Positions 26,733-35,279 are shown, counted from the stretch's first letter. The stretch: DNA of 64,000 bases from Paracoccus shandongensis (GCF_017315735.1 NZ_JAFLRK010000002.1:1-64000); one strand, 5' to 3'. Notes: a model not told the origin generated them from the letters alone. Translations and numbers: made by a program.

Positions 26733-28295
26733 TCACTCGCAAGGCGCGGCACCGGCCCCCGGCCTGTCCCTGCCGAAGCTGCCCAGGATCAGGTCGCGCA
26801 AGCGGTCCATGGGCAAGGCCTCTCCGCCGGGCGGGATCAAGCCGCAGGCCAGCCCCCAGGCGGCGGCCCGGTCCACCAGCGGGGCGGGGCCGATCAGGTG
26901 CAGCACGGTGTCGCGCCGGTCGTCCCCCGCGATGTCGGGCGCGGCCTGGTGGTCGCCCAGCACGATCAGCAGCGGCGGATCGGCGGCATGGCGCAGGGCA
27001 TAGTCCATGACCGTGGCCAGGGAATAATCCAGGGCCTCGCGGTATTGGCGGCGCACGCGGGCGGGGTCGCGCCAGACGACCTCGGGCGGATCGCCCGCCA
27101 CAGCCATGGCGTCGAAGACCCGGCCGTCGCCCAGCCGGTCCCAGTCCAGAAGGCGCGGCACCGGAACCCAGGGCGCGTGGGACGAGATCAGCGCGACCTG
27201 CGCGAACAGGCGCGGCTGGCCCGGCTGCCCGCGCAGCAGCCGGTCTGCGGCCGCCAGCGTGAACTGGTCGGGCATCGTCACCCAGTTGAAGGGCTGGCCG
27301 CGATAGCCCAGGTCGGCGGCGGCAAGGATTTGGTCAAAGCCCAGGGCGCGGGCCTCGGGCCATGGCCGGGTGATCGCGGGCATCACCGCCGCCGTGCGAA
27401 AGCCCGCGCGGCGCGCATGGTGGAACAGCCCCGCGCGCCCGCTGGCGAGGGCCGCGCGATAGCGCGCCTGGTCGTCGATCCACAGCCCGCTGGCGAAGGT
27501 CGCATGGGACAGCCAGCTTTGCCCGCCTTGCGTCGGCGCCGCGACAAAGCCCGACCGCATGGCAAGGCCCGCCGCCCGAAGCCGGGCCTGCGCCCGCCGC
27601 AGCGTCTCCCCGTGCCGGGCGGCATAGAACGGCGTGTCGAAGCTGGCCCGGCCATAGCTTTCGACAAAGATCACGATCACGTCGCGGTCGATCGCCTCCA
27701 GCAGGCTGGGGACGCCCGCGAAGGGATCAAGGGCGCTGGCCCGGCGCAAATCCCGCAGATCGGCCCGCATCTGGCGCGCCTCGGCGATCTTTTGAACGGC
27801 ATAAGCGCCGTTGCGGGGGCCGGGATGGCCCAAGGCGAAGGCAAGGGCGGCCAGGGCCGCCGCCAACGGCACGGCCTGCCGGGGCCGCAGCCGGGCCAGG
27901 ATCCCGCAGGCCCACCACAACCCCACGGCAAGCGCGCCCGCCAGGGCCACGGCACCCCCCGCAACCGCCACCGCTGCGGACGTGCCGAAGGCGCCCGCCA
28001 GAACCTCGAACCCGGATCCGATCAGCGGCAGGTCCGCAGCGGGGGCGAAGGGCCTGCCAAGCACATGCCCCATGCAAAGGTCGGCCAGCTTCTGCACGGC
28101 CAGCAGCCACAGGGCCAGGGTCGCGGCGACCCGCCCGGCAAGGCCCAGGCAGGCCAGCGCCAGCACCAGGACCGGCAGGTCCACGGCCACGGCCAGCCAT
28201 GCCCCGCCGGGCCATGCGGGGGCCCTGGGCAGCGCCAGCACGGCATGGACCGCCAGGATCGCCCCGGCAAGGCGGGGCCAGGACGGCGGCCTCAC
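26733..28295 (-). CDS. Sulfatase-like membrane hydrolase/transferase
   Basis: The 520-residue protein has about five N-terminal membrane helices and an extracytoplasmic alkaline-phosphatase-fold domain from about residue 200. Visible hallmarks are VIVIFVESYGR near 204-214, TQGGQSWLSHATFASGL near 255-272 (the LtaS-like nucleophile loop) and VLGDHQAAPDI near 445-455 with Asp/His metal ligands. The family includes lipoteichoic-acid synthases and phosphoethanolamine or glycerophosphate transferases; the donor and acceptor here are unknown. It starts at GTG 28295, which overlaps the stop of the CDP-alcohol phosphatidyltransferase as GTGA, so the two proteins probably act together on an envelope lipid or polymer. 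Confidence 0.75.
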   Translation of the reverse strand: MRPPSWPRLAGAILAVHAVLALPRAPAWPGGAWLAVAVDLPVLVLALACLGLAGRVAATLALWLLAVQKLADLCMGHVLGRPFAPAADLPLIGSGFEVLAGAFGTSAAVAVAGGAVALAGALAVGLWWACGILARLRPRQAVPLAAALAALAFALGHPGPRNGAYAVQKIAEARQMRADLRDLRRASALDPFAGVPSLLEAIDRDVIVIFVESYGRASFDTPFYAARHGETLRRAQARLRAAGLAMRSGFVAAPTQGGQSWLSHATFASGLWIDDQARYRAALASGRAGLFHHARRAGFRTAAVMPAITRPWPEARALGFDQILAAADLGYRGQPFNWVTMPDQFTLAAADRLLRGQPGQPRLFAQVALISSHAPWVPVPRLLDWDRLGDGRVFDAMAVAGDPPEVVWRDPARVRRQYREALDYSLATVMDYALRHAADPPLLIVLGDHQAAPDIAGDDRRDTVLHLIGPAPLVDRAAAWGLACGLIPPGGEALPMDRLRDLILGSFGRDRPGAGAAPCE

Positions 28296-29026
28296 CCCCG
28301 CCGCCTGTGCAGCCACAGGATGTCGCGGCCAAAGGACCACAGCACCACGGCAAGGGTCAGGCGCGCCAGCCACAGCGCCTGCGCCTCGGCCAGCACGGGG
28401 GTTTGCAGCAGGATCAGCGCCGCCAGCTGCGCCACGCAGACCGCCTTGCGCCCCAAGCGCGGCGGCAGGTCGGCCTGCAGCCAGGGCAGGGCCCGCCCCG
28501 CCGCGACAAAGGCGTATCGGGCCAGGCCCAGCAGCAGCACCTCGGGGCCCAGGGCCGTGCCGACCCAGGCGTGCAGGGCCAGGACCAGGGCCATGGCGGC
28601 ATCGACCTCCATGTCGAAACGGGCGCCGAAGCGCGACACCAGCCCCGTGCGCCGCGCCAGCCAGCCGTCGGCCCCATCCAGCGCCAGGGCCAGCCCGGCG
28701 ACCAAGGCAACCCCCCAGCCTGCGCCCCGGTCCTCGATCAGCGGGGCCAGCAGGGCGCAGACCAGCGCCGCGCGCAGCAGCGTGACCATGTTGCAGGCGC
28801 CCATGCGGGCATGGGGATAATGCCGCCGCATCAGGATGCCGATGCCCGCCGCGGCCACAAGAAAGCCCGCCGCTGCCCCGGCCGGGGACGCCCCGCTTGC
28901 GCCAAGCGCCTGTGCCGTCGCCGCCACCAGCACCACCCCCGCCGTCGTGGACAGCGCAAGGCCCGCCCCGACCCTTGCCGCAGGCAGGGCGGGACAAAGC
29001 GGCGGAACGGGCGAGGACTTGCGCAT
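28292..29026 (-). CDS. CDP-alcohol phosphatidyltransferase family protein
   Basis: The 244-residue, multi-helix protein carries a full CDP-alcohol phosphotransferase motif, D-x2-DG-x2-AR-x8-G-x3-D-x3-D, at about 119-145 (DGADGWLARR, then GARFDMEVD). The motif binds two metal ions and the CDP-linked donor. The acceptor alcohol is not predictable. The ATG at 29026 is preferred to the GTG one codon earlier. It overlaps the downstream sulfatase-like gene as GTGA and is divergent from kup. The N-terminal ~70 residues add two helices not present in the smallest family members. Confidence 0.8.
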   Translation of the reverse strand: MRKSSPVPPLCPALPAARVGAGLALSTTAGVVLVAATAQALGASGASPAGAAAGFLVAAAGIGILMRRHYPHARMGACNMVTLLRAALVCALLAPLIEDRGAGWGVALVAGLALALDGADGWLARRTGLVSRFGARFDMEVDAAMALVLALHAWVGTALGPEVLLLGLARYAFVAAGRALPWLQADLPPRLGRKAVCVAQLAALILLQTPVLAEAQALWLARLTLAVVLWSFGRDILWLHRRRG

Positions 29027-29106
29027 CACCGAAGCCTAGGGCAAGCGCGGCACGGGTCAACAGCCTGACGCGGACCGGGGCGCGCCGCCGCCCTGATGAA
29101 TTTTTC

Positions 29107-29135
29107 TTGAACAGCCCCGCCTCCGGGCGCATATC
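29107..29135 (+). promoter_or_regulatory. Candidate sigma-70 promoter of kup
   Basis: TTGAAC (29107-29112) and CATATC (29130-29135) are separated by 17 bases and lie 30 bases before the kup ATG. Predicted from sequence only. Confidence 0.5.
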
Positions 29136-29164
29136 CCTGCGGATGTCGCAATCGGAGTGCCGGA

Positions 29165-31096
29165 ATGGCCAGCGAAGAAGCCGCAACCAGCCCCTCTGCG
29201 GCGGATCATGCGCGTGAACCCCATGTCCCGTCGAAGCTGACGCCCGCCCTTGTGCTGGCCTGCCTGGGCGTCGTCTATGGCGATATCGGCACCTCGCCGC
29301 TTTACGCGCTGCGCGAATCGCTTGTCCACGCGCATGAGGAAGGCCTGCCCGAAACCTCGGTCATCGGCATCGTGTCGCTGCTGTTCTGGACGGTGGTGCT
29401 GATCGTGACAGTGAAATACGTCATCCTGATCCTGCGCGCCGACAACAACGGCGAAGGCGGCACCCTGTCGCTGGTCGCCAAGGCGCAGGGCGCGCTGAAG
29501 GTCGGCCCCGAGGCCCGGCGCCGGCGGCTGCTGTTGTTGCTGGGGATCGTGGGCGTGTCGCTGTTCTTCGGCGACAGCATGATCACGCCCGCGATCTCGG
29601 TCCTGTCGGCGGTCGAGGGGCTGACCCTGGTCCAGCCCGCCTTCCAGCCCTGGGTGGTGCCGGTCACGGTGGTGATCGTGGTCGCCCTGTTCTGGGTCCA
29701 GAGCGGCGGCACCGCCCGGATCGCCCGGCTGTTCGGGCCGGTCATGCTGGTGTGGTTTTCCACCATGGCGGTCCTGGGGCTGACCCATATCGCCGACGAC
29801 GCGCGCATCCTTCATGCGCTGAACCCGCTGCGCGCGGCGGGTTTCCTGACCCGTTACGGCATGGCCGCGCTGCCGGTGCTGGGATCGGTCTTCCTGGCCG
29901 TCACCGGGGCCGAGGCGCTTTATGCCGACATGGGCCATTTCGGCCGCAGCGCCATCCGCACCGCCTGGAGCGCGCTGGTCTTTCCCGCCTTGGCGCTGTC
30001 CTATCTGGGCCAGGGCGCCATGGTGCTGGCCCATCCCGAAACCCTGTCGAACCCCTTCTTCCTGATGGCGCCCGAATGGTTCCTGGTGCCCCTGGTGATC
30101 CTGGCGACGGCGGCCACGGTGATCGCCTCGCAGGCGGTGATCTCGGGCGCGTTCTCGGTCGCGGCGCAGGCGGTGCAGATGGGCCTTCTGCCGCGCCTGC
30201 ACATCAAGTACACCTCGGACACGCAGGCGGGCCAGATCTACCTGCCCAAGGTCAACGCGGTCCTGCTGGTGGGCGTTGTGGCGCTGGTGCTGGCCTTCGG
30301 GTCGTCCGCGCGGCTGGCCAGCGCCTATGGCATCGCGGTGACGGGCGACATGGTCATCACCTCGGTCTTGGCGGTGATCGTGTTCCGCTGGTCGTGGAAC
30401 TGGTCCTGGCCGCTGGTCGCCCTGGTGATGGTGCCGGTCCTGGGGATCGAGCTGATCTTCTTTTCGGCCAACCTGATGAAGCTTCTGGACGGCGGCTATA
30501 TCCCGCTGATCTTCGCCGCCTGGGCCATCGCCATGATGGTGATCTGGGTCGAGGGGATGCGCCGCCTGCAGGACAAGCTGGCCACCGAAAGCATCGCCAT
30601 GGACCTGCTGGCGGGCAAGCTGTCGAAATCGCCCCCGGTGATCGTGCCGGGCACGGCGGTCTTCCTGACGGCCGATCCCATGGTCGCCCCGCCCGCGCTG
30701 CTGCACAACCTGAAACACAACCGCGTCCTGCACGAGCGCAACTTCATCGTGAAGGTCGAAAGCGCCACCACCCCCCGTGTCCCTGACGACGCCCGCCTGC
30801 GCCTTGAGGCCATCGCCCCCGGTTTCTGGCGGGCCTGGCTGTCCTTTGGCTACATGGAGCAGCCCAACGTCCCCCGCGCCCTGGCCGAGGCCAAGCGCGA
30901 GGGCCTGAAGTTCGACATCATGTCCACCTCGTTCTTCCTGAACCGCCGCACGCTGCGGGGGGGCAAGGGCACGCTGATGCCCCACTGGATGAGCCGGATT
31001 TTTGTCAGGCTGTATCGGTCGGCGGCCGAGCCGACGAACTACTATCGGTTGCCGTCGAACCGGGTGGTGGAGCTGGGGCAGCAGAAGAATATTTGA
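29165..31096 (+). CDS. kup: Low-affinity potassium transporter Kup
   Basis: Kup is a KUP/HAK/KT family K+ (H+ symport) carrier of the inner membrane. The 643-residue protein has family segments GVVYGDIGTSPLYALRES (about 37-54), NNGEGGTLSL near 96-105, twelve predicted membrane helices in the first two thirds, and a cytoplasmic C-terminal domain ending NYYRLPSNRVVELGQQKNI. The C-terminus is intact up to its stop codon, and the AT-rich island begins immediately after it. Confidence 0.96.
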   Translation: MASEEAATSPSAADHAREPHVPSKLTPALVLACLGVVYGDIGTSPLYALRESLVHAHEEGLPETSVIGIVSLLFWTVVLIVTVKYVILILRADNNGEGGTLSLVAKAQGALKVGPEARRRRLLLLLGIVGVSLFFGDSMITPAISVLSAVEGLTLVQPAFQPWVVPVTVVIVVALFWVQSGGTARIARLFGPVMLVWFSTMAVLGLTHIADDARILHALNPLRAAGFLTRYGMAALPVLGSVFLAVTGAEALYADMGHFGRSAIRTAWSALVFPALALSYLGQGAMVLAHPETLSNPFFLMAPEWFLVPLVILATAATVIASQAVISGAFSVAAQAVQMGLLPRLHIKYTSDTQAGQIYLPKVNAVLLVGVVALVLAFGSSARLASAYGIAVTGDMVITSVLAVIVFRWSWNWSWPLVALVMVPVLGIELIFFSANLMKLLDGGYIPLIFAAWAIAMMVIWVEGMRRLQDKLATESIAMDLLAGKLSKSPPVIVPGTAVFLTADPMVAPPALLHNLKHNRVLHERNFIVKVESATTPRVPDDARLRLEAIAPGFWRAWLSFGYMEQPNVPRALAEAKREGLKFDIMSTSFFLNRRTLRGGKGTLMPHWMSRIFVRLYRSAAEPTNYYRLPSNRVVELGQQKNI

Positions 31097-31323
31097 GGGG
31101 TGGAGCGAACCTAGATAGCACCATCGGTGAGGAATTACCCGCTGTCTGCACTGAGAGCTTGATCCACGGGCCCGAGCGTATCCTAGATAGCAAAGAGGAT
31201 AATGCAATCTCCTTCTCGAGACTTGAATCTGACCAGATGATTGTCCAGAGGGAAGGAGCCGGAGAGGCTCTTTTTTGTTTGATAGAACTGGCGAACAGGA
31301 ATGCTAATGTGTTAGCAAAGTAA
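31093..31323 (+). CDS. Small frame at the left end of the AT-rich island
   Basis: A 76-codon frame that could start at TTG 31093, overlapping the kup stop codon. The predicted product is hydrophilic, with an acidic middle and an end reading LIELANRNANVLAK. An 11-base direct repeat, CCTAGATAGCA at 31110-31120 and 31182-31192, lies in it 72 bases apart and in the same frame. No recognisable domain or convincing ribosome-binding site is visible. It may be a gene remnant or non-coding. Confidence 0.2.
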   Translation: MRGGANLDSTIGEELPAVCTESLIHGPERILDSKEDNAISFSRLESDQMIVQREGAGEALFCLIELANRNANVLAK

Positions 31324-31359
31324 GCAACCGTCGTGCCGCCAAGTAAATGAGAGTTTTTC

Positions 31360-31506
31360 ATGCCTGATGAACTTACTACAGAAATTCTAATGAAGTGTCT
31401 TATTGGACTTAAGGGGCGAGCTGAACGGCTAGAGGCTGATCAGGTGGTCGAGTCTTTTTCTACTGTTGGTCCTTTGCTTGATCTAATATCTACGGAAGAT
31501 CATTAA
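31360..31506 (+). CDS. Short frame directly preceding, and in frame with, the P-loop ATPase
   Basis: ATG 31360 opens a 48-codon frame (MPDELTTEIL at the start, LLDLISTEDH at the end) that stops at TAA 31504-31506. The next codon, GTG 31507, is the first of the ATPase frame, in the same register. ATPases of this kind normally have a helical lead-in before the Walker A strand, which is what this segment looks like. So it is either the N-terminus of the ATPase cut off by a nonsense mutation, or a separate small protein with stop-start coupling. Confidence 0.5.
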   Translation: MPDELTTEILMKCLIGLKGRAERLEADQVVESFSTVGPLLDLISTEDH

Positions 31507-32967
31507 GTGATATTTGGAAGAAGGGGAACTGGAAAGACGCACGCCTTGAGGTATCTTTACGCAACTCGTGGAGATGTGGGCGACTGCTCAATATTTATTG
31601 ACATGAGGAACATAGGCTCTGATGGTTCTATATACAATGACCAGAATTTGCCAGTTACGGAACGCGCAACTCGCCTGCTGATAGATACATTAGCATTCAT
31701 ACAGGATGGACTGTTAGATTTCATCATAAATGGCGGAGTCAGTGACATCAACAGTCTTTCGGGCCCCATTGACAGATTGGGAAATGCTATATCTAATGTA
31801 AGGGTTACGGGAAACGTTTCAGTAAAAGAAATAGTAACAGAGACTGATAAAAAATCAAAAGGGCTTGGCATCCAATTGTTGTTTGGGGGAAGGCCGAAAG
31901 TTGATGCTCATGCAAAACAGGAAGGTTCTAAAACTCTAGAATCTGCTTTATCGAGAGAGTCTACTGGTGCTGAGACGGTGGCCATCCGTTTCCCTCAACT
32001 TAGTTCTTCGCTAAGAGACATAGTGAATGCACTTGCAGTAAGACGTGTTTGGATAATTATGGATGAGTGGAGTGCAATTCCTGTTGAATTGCAGCCTTTC
32101 CTTGCGGATATGTTAAAGAGAGCATTCTTTAACATACCTCAGATCACTGTAAAAATTGGAGCAATTGAGCATCGAACGAAGTTCTTGCTTGATTCGGGGC
32201 CTGATAATGCCATTGGTCTAGAGCTTACTTCTGATATTAGGAGTAATGTTCGTCTTGATGATTATTTGATTTTTGAAAATAATGACGATGCTAGCATAAG
32301 ATTTTTCAAAGAGTTTTTGTTTCGCCATGTAAAGAGTTATTGCCGTGAAAAGGGTCTGCCTGAACCGGATAGCTCTGACGAAGTCTACCGAAAATCTTTT
32401 AACCAGAAAAACTCTTTTGAGGAATTTGTCAAGGCGGCAGAGGGTGTTCCGCGGGATGCCCTCCATATAGCATCTATTTGTGCGCAAAAATCGCTTGCTG
32501 GCACAATAGATATTCCGAAGGTTAGAGCTTCAGGACATAGATACTACCAAGAGGACAAGAGTTCTCAGGTGGAAGAGAATCCTGTGCTTCGTGATCTTCT
32601 TCAGTTTGTCGTTGATAATTCAATTAGAAGCAAGAAAACGAATGCATTCTTGCTTGAAGTGGGAAAGCGGGACCGGAATGTCGATCTGCTATTTGATCGC
32701 CGGCTCGTTCATATTCGCCAGCGAAATGTTTCTTCCAGAGATAATCCGGGAGCGCGTTATCTGCATTACAAAATTGATTACGGATGCTACGTTGATCTCA
32801 TAGCAACAAAGCAGATGCCGTTAGAGCAGGACTTTTCGAAGGCGATTACTCTCGAGGATATTGCTGAGAATGTTGAGGTTCCAATGGAAAATGATGCGAG
32901 GTCTTACAGGCGGTCAATCCTTGACTTATCGCAGTTCTATTCTGCTCATCCTGAATACGCTGCATAA
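31507..32967 (+). CDS. AAA-like P-loop ATPase (possibly ORC-CDC6 type) on an AT-rich island
   Basis: The product is 486 residues from GTG 31507. Walker A is GRRGTGKT at 4-11, almost at the first residue, and Walker B is VWIIMDEWS near 180-188, followed by a region like a sensor strand (VKIGAIEHRTKF). The C-terminal part (about 370-445) looks like a winged helix, with RLVHIRQRNVSSRDNPGARY and KIDYGCYVDL. The layout recalls the bacterial ORC-CDC6-like AAA ATPases, some of which are found in defence or mobile loci; this is from memory of the family and not verified. GGAAG lies 8 bases before the GTG. Codon use is AT-rich and unlike its neighbours, which indicates transfer. If the TAA at 31504 is a mutation, the protein is truncated by 49 codons. 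Confidence 0.6.
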   Translation: MIFGRRGTGKTHALRYLYATRGDVGDCSIFIDMRNIGSDGSIYNDQNLPVTERATRLLIDTLAFIQDGLLDFIINGGVSDINSLSGPIDRLGNAISNVRVTGNVSVKEIVTETDKKSKGLGIQLLFGGRPKVDAHAKQEGSKTLESALSRESTGAETVAIRFPQLSSSLRDIVNALAVRRVWIIMDEWSAIPVELQPFLADMLKRAFFNIPQITVKIGAIEHRTKFLLDSGPDNAIGLELTSDIRSNVRLDDYLIFENNDDASIRFFKEFLFRHVKSYCREKGLPEPDSSDEVYRKSFNQKNSFEEFVKAAEGVPRDALHIASICAQKSLAGTIDIPKVRASGHRYYQEDKSSQVEENPVLRDLLQFVVDNSIRSKKTNAFLLEVGKRDRNVDLLFDRRLVHIRQRNVSSRDNPGARYLHYKIDYGCYVDLIATKQMPLEQDFSKAITLEDIAENVEVPMENDARSYRRSILDLSQFYSAHPEYAA

Positions 32968-33047
32968 TGCCCCCGTAAACCCCCTTCCCCTCCCACCCCC
33001 ATCCGCGCTATCCCCTCCCGAACCCACACCATCCGAGGAGGCTCCCC

Positions 33048-33974
33048 ATGCGCGCGTTCGTCTTTCCAGGCCAGGGGGCGCAGACCGTCGGCATGGGGCG
33101 CGAGATGGCCGAGGTCTACCCAGTTGCGCGCGAGGTGTTCGAGCGGGTGGACGAGGCGCTTGGGGAAAAGCTCTCGGACCTGGTCTGGAACGGGGATATC
33201 GAGACGCTGACGCTGACGCAGAACGCGCAGCCGGCGTTGATGGCGGCCTCGATGGCGGCGTTCCGGGCGCTGGAAGCGGAAGGCATCACTATCCGGGACG
33301 CGAATTTCGTGGCGGGGCATTCGCTGGGGGAATACTCGGCCCTGTGCGCGGCGGGGGCGCTGACGCTGGAGGATACGGCGCGGCTGCTGCGGCTGCGCGG
33401 GCAGGCCATGCAGGAGGCTGTGCCGGTGGGCCAGGGCGCGATGGCCGCGATCCTGGGGCTGGATTTCGCGACCGTGGACCGGATCGCGCGCGAGACGGCG
33501 GGCGAGGAGGTCGTGCAGGCCGCCAATGACAACGATCCGGGGCAGGTGGTGATCTCGGGGCACAAGGGCGCGGTGGAACGGGCGGCCGCGGCGATGAAGG
33601 AAGCCGGGGCCAAGCGGGCGCTGATGCTGCCGGTCTCGGCCCCGTTCCATTCGGTGCTGATGCAGCCTGCGGCGGCGGTGATGGCCGAGGCGCTGGCGGG
33701 GGTGGACATCCAGCCCCCCGCCGTCCCGCTGATCGCCAATGTCCGGGCCGAGGCGGTGACGGAACCCGGCGCGATCCGGCGGCTGCTGGTGGAACAGGTG
33801 ACGGGCACCGTGCGCTGGCGCGAATCCATCGCCAACCTGGCGGGGGCGGGCGTGACCGAGTTCTGGGAAATCGGCGCGGGCAAGGCGCTGTCGGGGATGA
33901 TCAAGCGCATCGCCAAGGACGCGGTGGTCCGCAATGTCGGCGCCCCTGCGGATATCGCGGCGCTGAAGGGCTGA
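33048..33974 (+). CDS. fabD: Malonyl CoA-acyl carrier protein transacylase FabD
   Basis: FabD moves malonyl groups from CoA to ACP to supply fatty-acid elongation. The 308-residue protein has FPGQGAQ (6-12), nucleophile GHSLGEY with S92, and catalytic H201 in SAPFHSV. The ATG at 33048 is preceded by GAGGAGG. It is the first gene of fabD-fabG-acpP, a conserved fatty-acid cluster; fabF is not present in the window. Confidence 0.97.
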   Translation: MRAFVFPGQGAQTVGMGREMAEVYPVAREVFERVDEALGEKLSDLVWNGDIETLTLTQNAQPALMAASMAAFRALEAEGITIRDANFVAGHSLGEYSALCAAGALTLEDTARLLRLRGQAMQEAVPVGQGAMAAILGLDFATVDRIARETAGEEVVQAANDNDPGQVVISGHKGAVERAAAAMKEAGAKRALMLPVSAPFHSVLMQPAAAVMAEALAGVDIQPPAVPLIANVRAEAVTEPGAIRRLLVEQVTGTVRWRESIANLAGAGVTEFWEIGAGKALSGMIKRIAKDAVVRNVGAPADIAALKG

Positions 33975-33976
33975 CG

Positions 33977-34010
33977 CCTTTTGGGTATTTGGACAACGAA
34001 GAAGGAACGG
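33977..34010 (+). repeat. Possible degenerate GGATATTT element between fabD and fabG
   Basis: CCTTTTGGGTATTTGGACAA followed by CGAAGAAGGA resembles the tails of the elements at 56242-56298 and 63163-63285 (GGATATTTGGACCAAGGTGAA). There is no GC hairpin. The last bases also supply the fabG ribosome-binding site (AAGGA). Confidence 0.35.
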
Positions 34011-34012
34011 CC

Positions 34013-34750
34013 ATGTTCGATCTGACAGGCAAGACGGCCCTGGTGACAGGCGCATCGGGCGGCATCGGCGGCGCCATCGCGGCGGCGCTGCACGCGGCGG
34101 GCGCCACCGTGGCCCTGTCCGGCACGCGCGAGGGACCGTTGCACGACTTGGCCGCGACCTTGGGAGAGCGCGCCCATGTCGTGCCCGCCAACCTGTCGGA
34201 GCCCGAGGCGGCGGCCGGGCTGATCAAGGACGCGGCGGGGGCCATGGGATCCGTGGATATCCTGGTCAACAATGCGGGCATCACGCGCGACAACCTGTTC
34301 ATGCGCATGTCGGACGAGGAATGGGCGCAGGTGCTGGAGGTCAACCTGACCAGCGTGTTCCGCCTGTCGCGCGCGGCGCTGCGCGGCATGATGAAGGCCC
34401 GCTGGGGGCGGATCGTCAACATCACCTCGGTCGTGGGGGCCACGGGCAATCCGGGGCAGGGCAACTATGCCGCGGCCAAGGCGGGGCTTGTGGGCATGTC
34501 GAAGTCGCTGGCCTATGAGGTGGCATCCCGCGGCATCACCGTGAACTGCGTGGCGCCCGGCTTTATCGCCACGGCCATGACCGACAAGCTGACCCCTGAC
34601 CAGAAGGGCAAGATCCTGGGCCAGATCCCCGCGGGCCGCATGGGCGCGCCCGAGGAGATCGCGGCGGCGGTGCTGTATCTGTCCAGCCCCGAGGCCGGAT
34701 ATGTCACCGGTGCCACGCTGCATGTGAACGGCGGCATGGCGATGGTCTGA
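34013..34750 (+). CDS. fabG: 3-oxoacyl-ACP reductase FabG
   Basis: FabG is the NADPH-dependent ketoreductase of fatty-acid synthesis, a short-chain dehydrogenase. It is 245 residues with TGASGGIG (12-19), NNAG (86-89) and the S139-Y152-K156 triad (NITSV, YAAAK). The ATG at 34013 has AAGGA at a proper distance; an in-frame TTG at 33989 is not needed. It lies 38 bases after fabD and 148 bases before acpP. Confidence 0.97.
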   Translation: MFDLTGKTALVTGASGGIGGAIAAALHAAGATVALSGTREGPLHDLAATLGERAHVVPANLSEPEAAAGLIKDAAGAMGSVDILVNNAGITRDNLFMRMSDEEWAQVLEVNLTSVFRLSRAALRGMMKARWGRIVNITSVVGATGNPGQGNYAAAKAGLVGMSKSLAYEVASRGITVNCVAPGFIATAMTDKLTPDQKGKILGQIPAGRMGAPEEIAAAVLYLSSPEAGYVTGATLHVNGGMAMV

Positions 34751-34776
34751 GGCCGCCGCTTTCCAAGCAAAAGCGG

Positions 34777-34804
34777 TTGCAACAGGGCAAGCGGGTGCTA
34801 TATC
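34777..34804 (+). promoter_or_regulatory. Candidate promoter of acpP
   Basis: TTGCAA (34777-34782) and TATATC (34799-34804) are separated by 16 bases, about 95 bases upstream of acpP. This would let acpP, usually a very highly expressed gene, be transcribed independently of fabDG. Confidence 0.5.
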
Positions 34805-34898
34805 CCGGGCCTTGAGCAGCAGGGAAACCGCCCTGTGCCGAAGCGGATTATATTCGCGGATAAAATTGGGCGGATGCCCGCGAGAATGAGGATGTGAC

Positions 34899-35132
34899 AT
34901 GAGCGATATCGCTGATCGCGTGAAGAAGATCGTGGTCGAGCATCTGGGCGTCGAGGAGGACAAGGTGGTCGAATCCGCGTCCTTCATCGACGACCTGGGG
35001 GCCGACAGCCTCGACACCGTCGAGCTGGTCATGGCGTTCGAGGAAGAATTCGGGATCGAGATCCCGGACGATGCCGCCGAAACCATCCAGACCGTCGGCG
35101 ACGCGGTGACCTTCATCAAGGGCGCGGTCTGA
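34899..35132 (+). CDS. acpP: Acyl carrier protein
   Basis: AcpP carries growing acyl chains on a 4'-phosphopantetheine arm in fatty-acid and lipid A synthesis. The 77-residue acidic protein contains [20 protein letters not shown], with the attachment serine S37. The start [18 protein letters not shown] follows a GAGGATGTG sequence. A strong hairpin terminator follows. Confidence 0.98.
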   Translation: MSDIADRVKKIVVEHLGVEEDKVVESASFIDDLGADSLDTVELVMAFEEEFGIEIPDDAAETIQTVGDAVTFIKGAV

Positions 35133-35162
35133 GCCGCATCCGCCGATCACCGGCAGTTTCCG

Positions 35163-35197
35163 AAACGGCGTCCTTGCACCAGCAGGGACGCCGTTTT
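35163..35197 (+). terminator. Rho-independent terminator after acpP
   Basis: AAACGGCGTCC (35163-35173) pairs with GGACGCCGTTT (35186-35196) around a 12-base loop and is followed by Ts. It lies 30 bases after the acpP stop. Confidence 0.85.
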
Positions 35198-35279
35198 CCA
35201 TTGGGGGCGCGGCCCTTGCCGGAACCGGGCGCGGCGGCGGGCCGTTGGGCCGCGCGACATGAAACGGAAGGAGCCGATC

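Noticed and set aside
26664-26740. Resemblance of the + strand to a cobalamin riboswitch core (GGGGGAAATGCGGTG... CCCGCC)
   Set aside because: No downstream + strand gene, no B12-box-like end, and the same sequence recurs on the other strand at 10115-10182 after holC. It fits a dispersed palindrome better.
31005-31361. 118-codon - strand frame at the kup end
   Set aside because: It overlaps the conserved kup C-terminus and has a Ser/Pro/Ala-rich shadow composition, with no family features.
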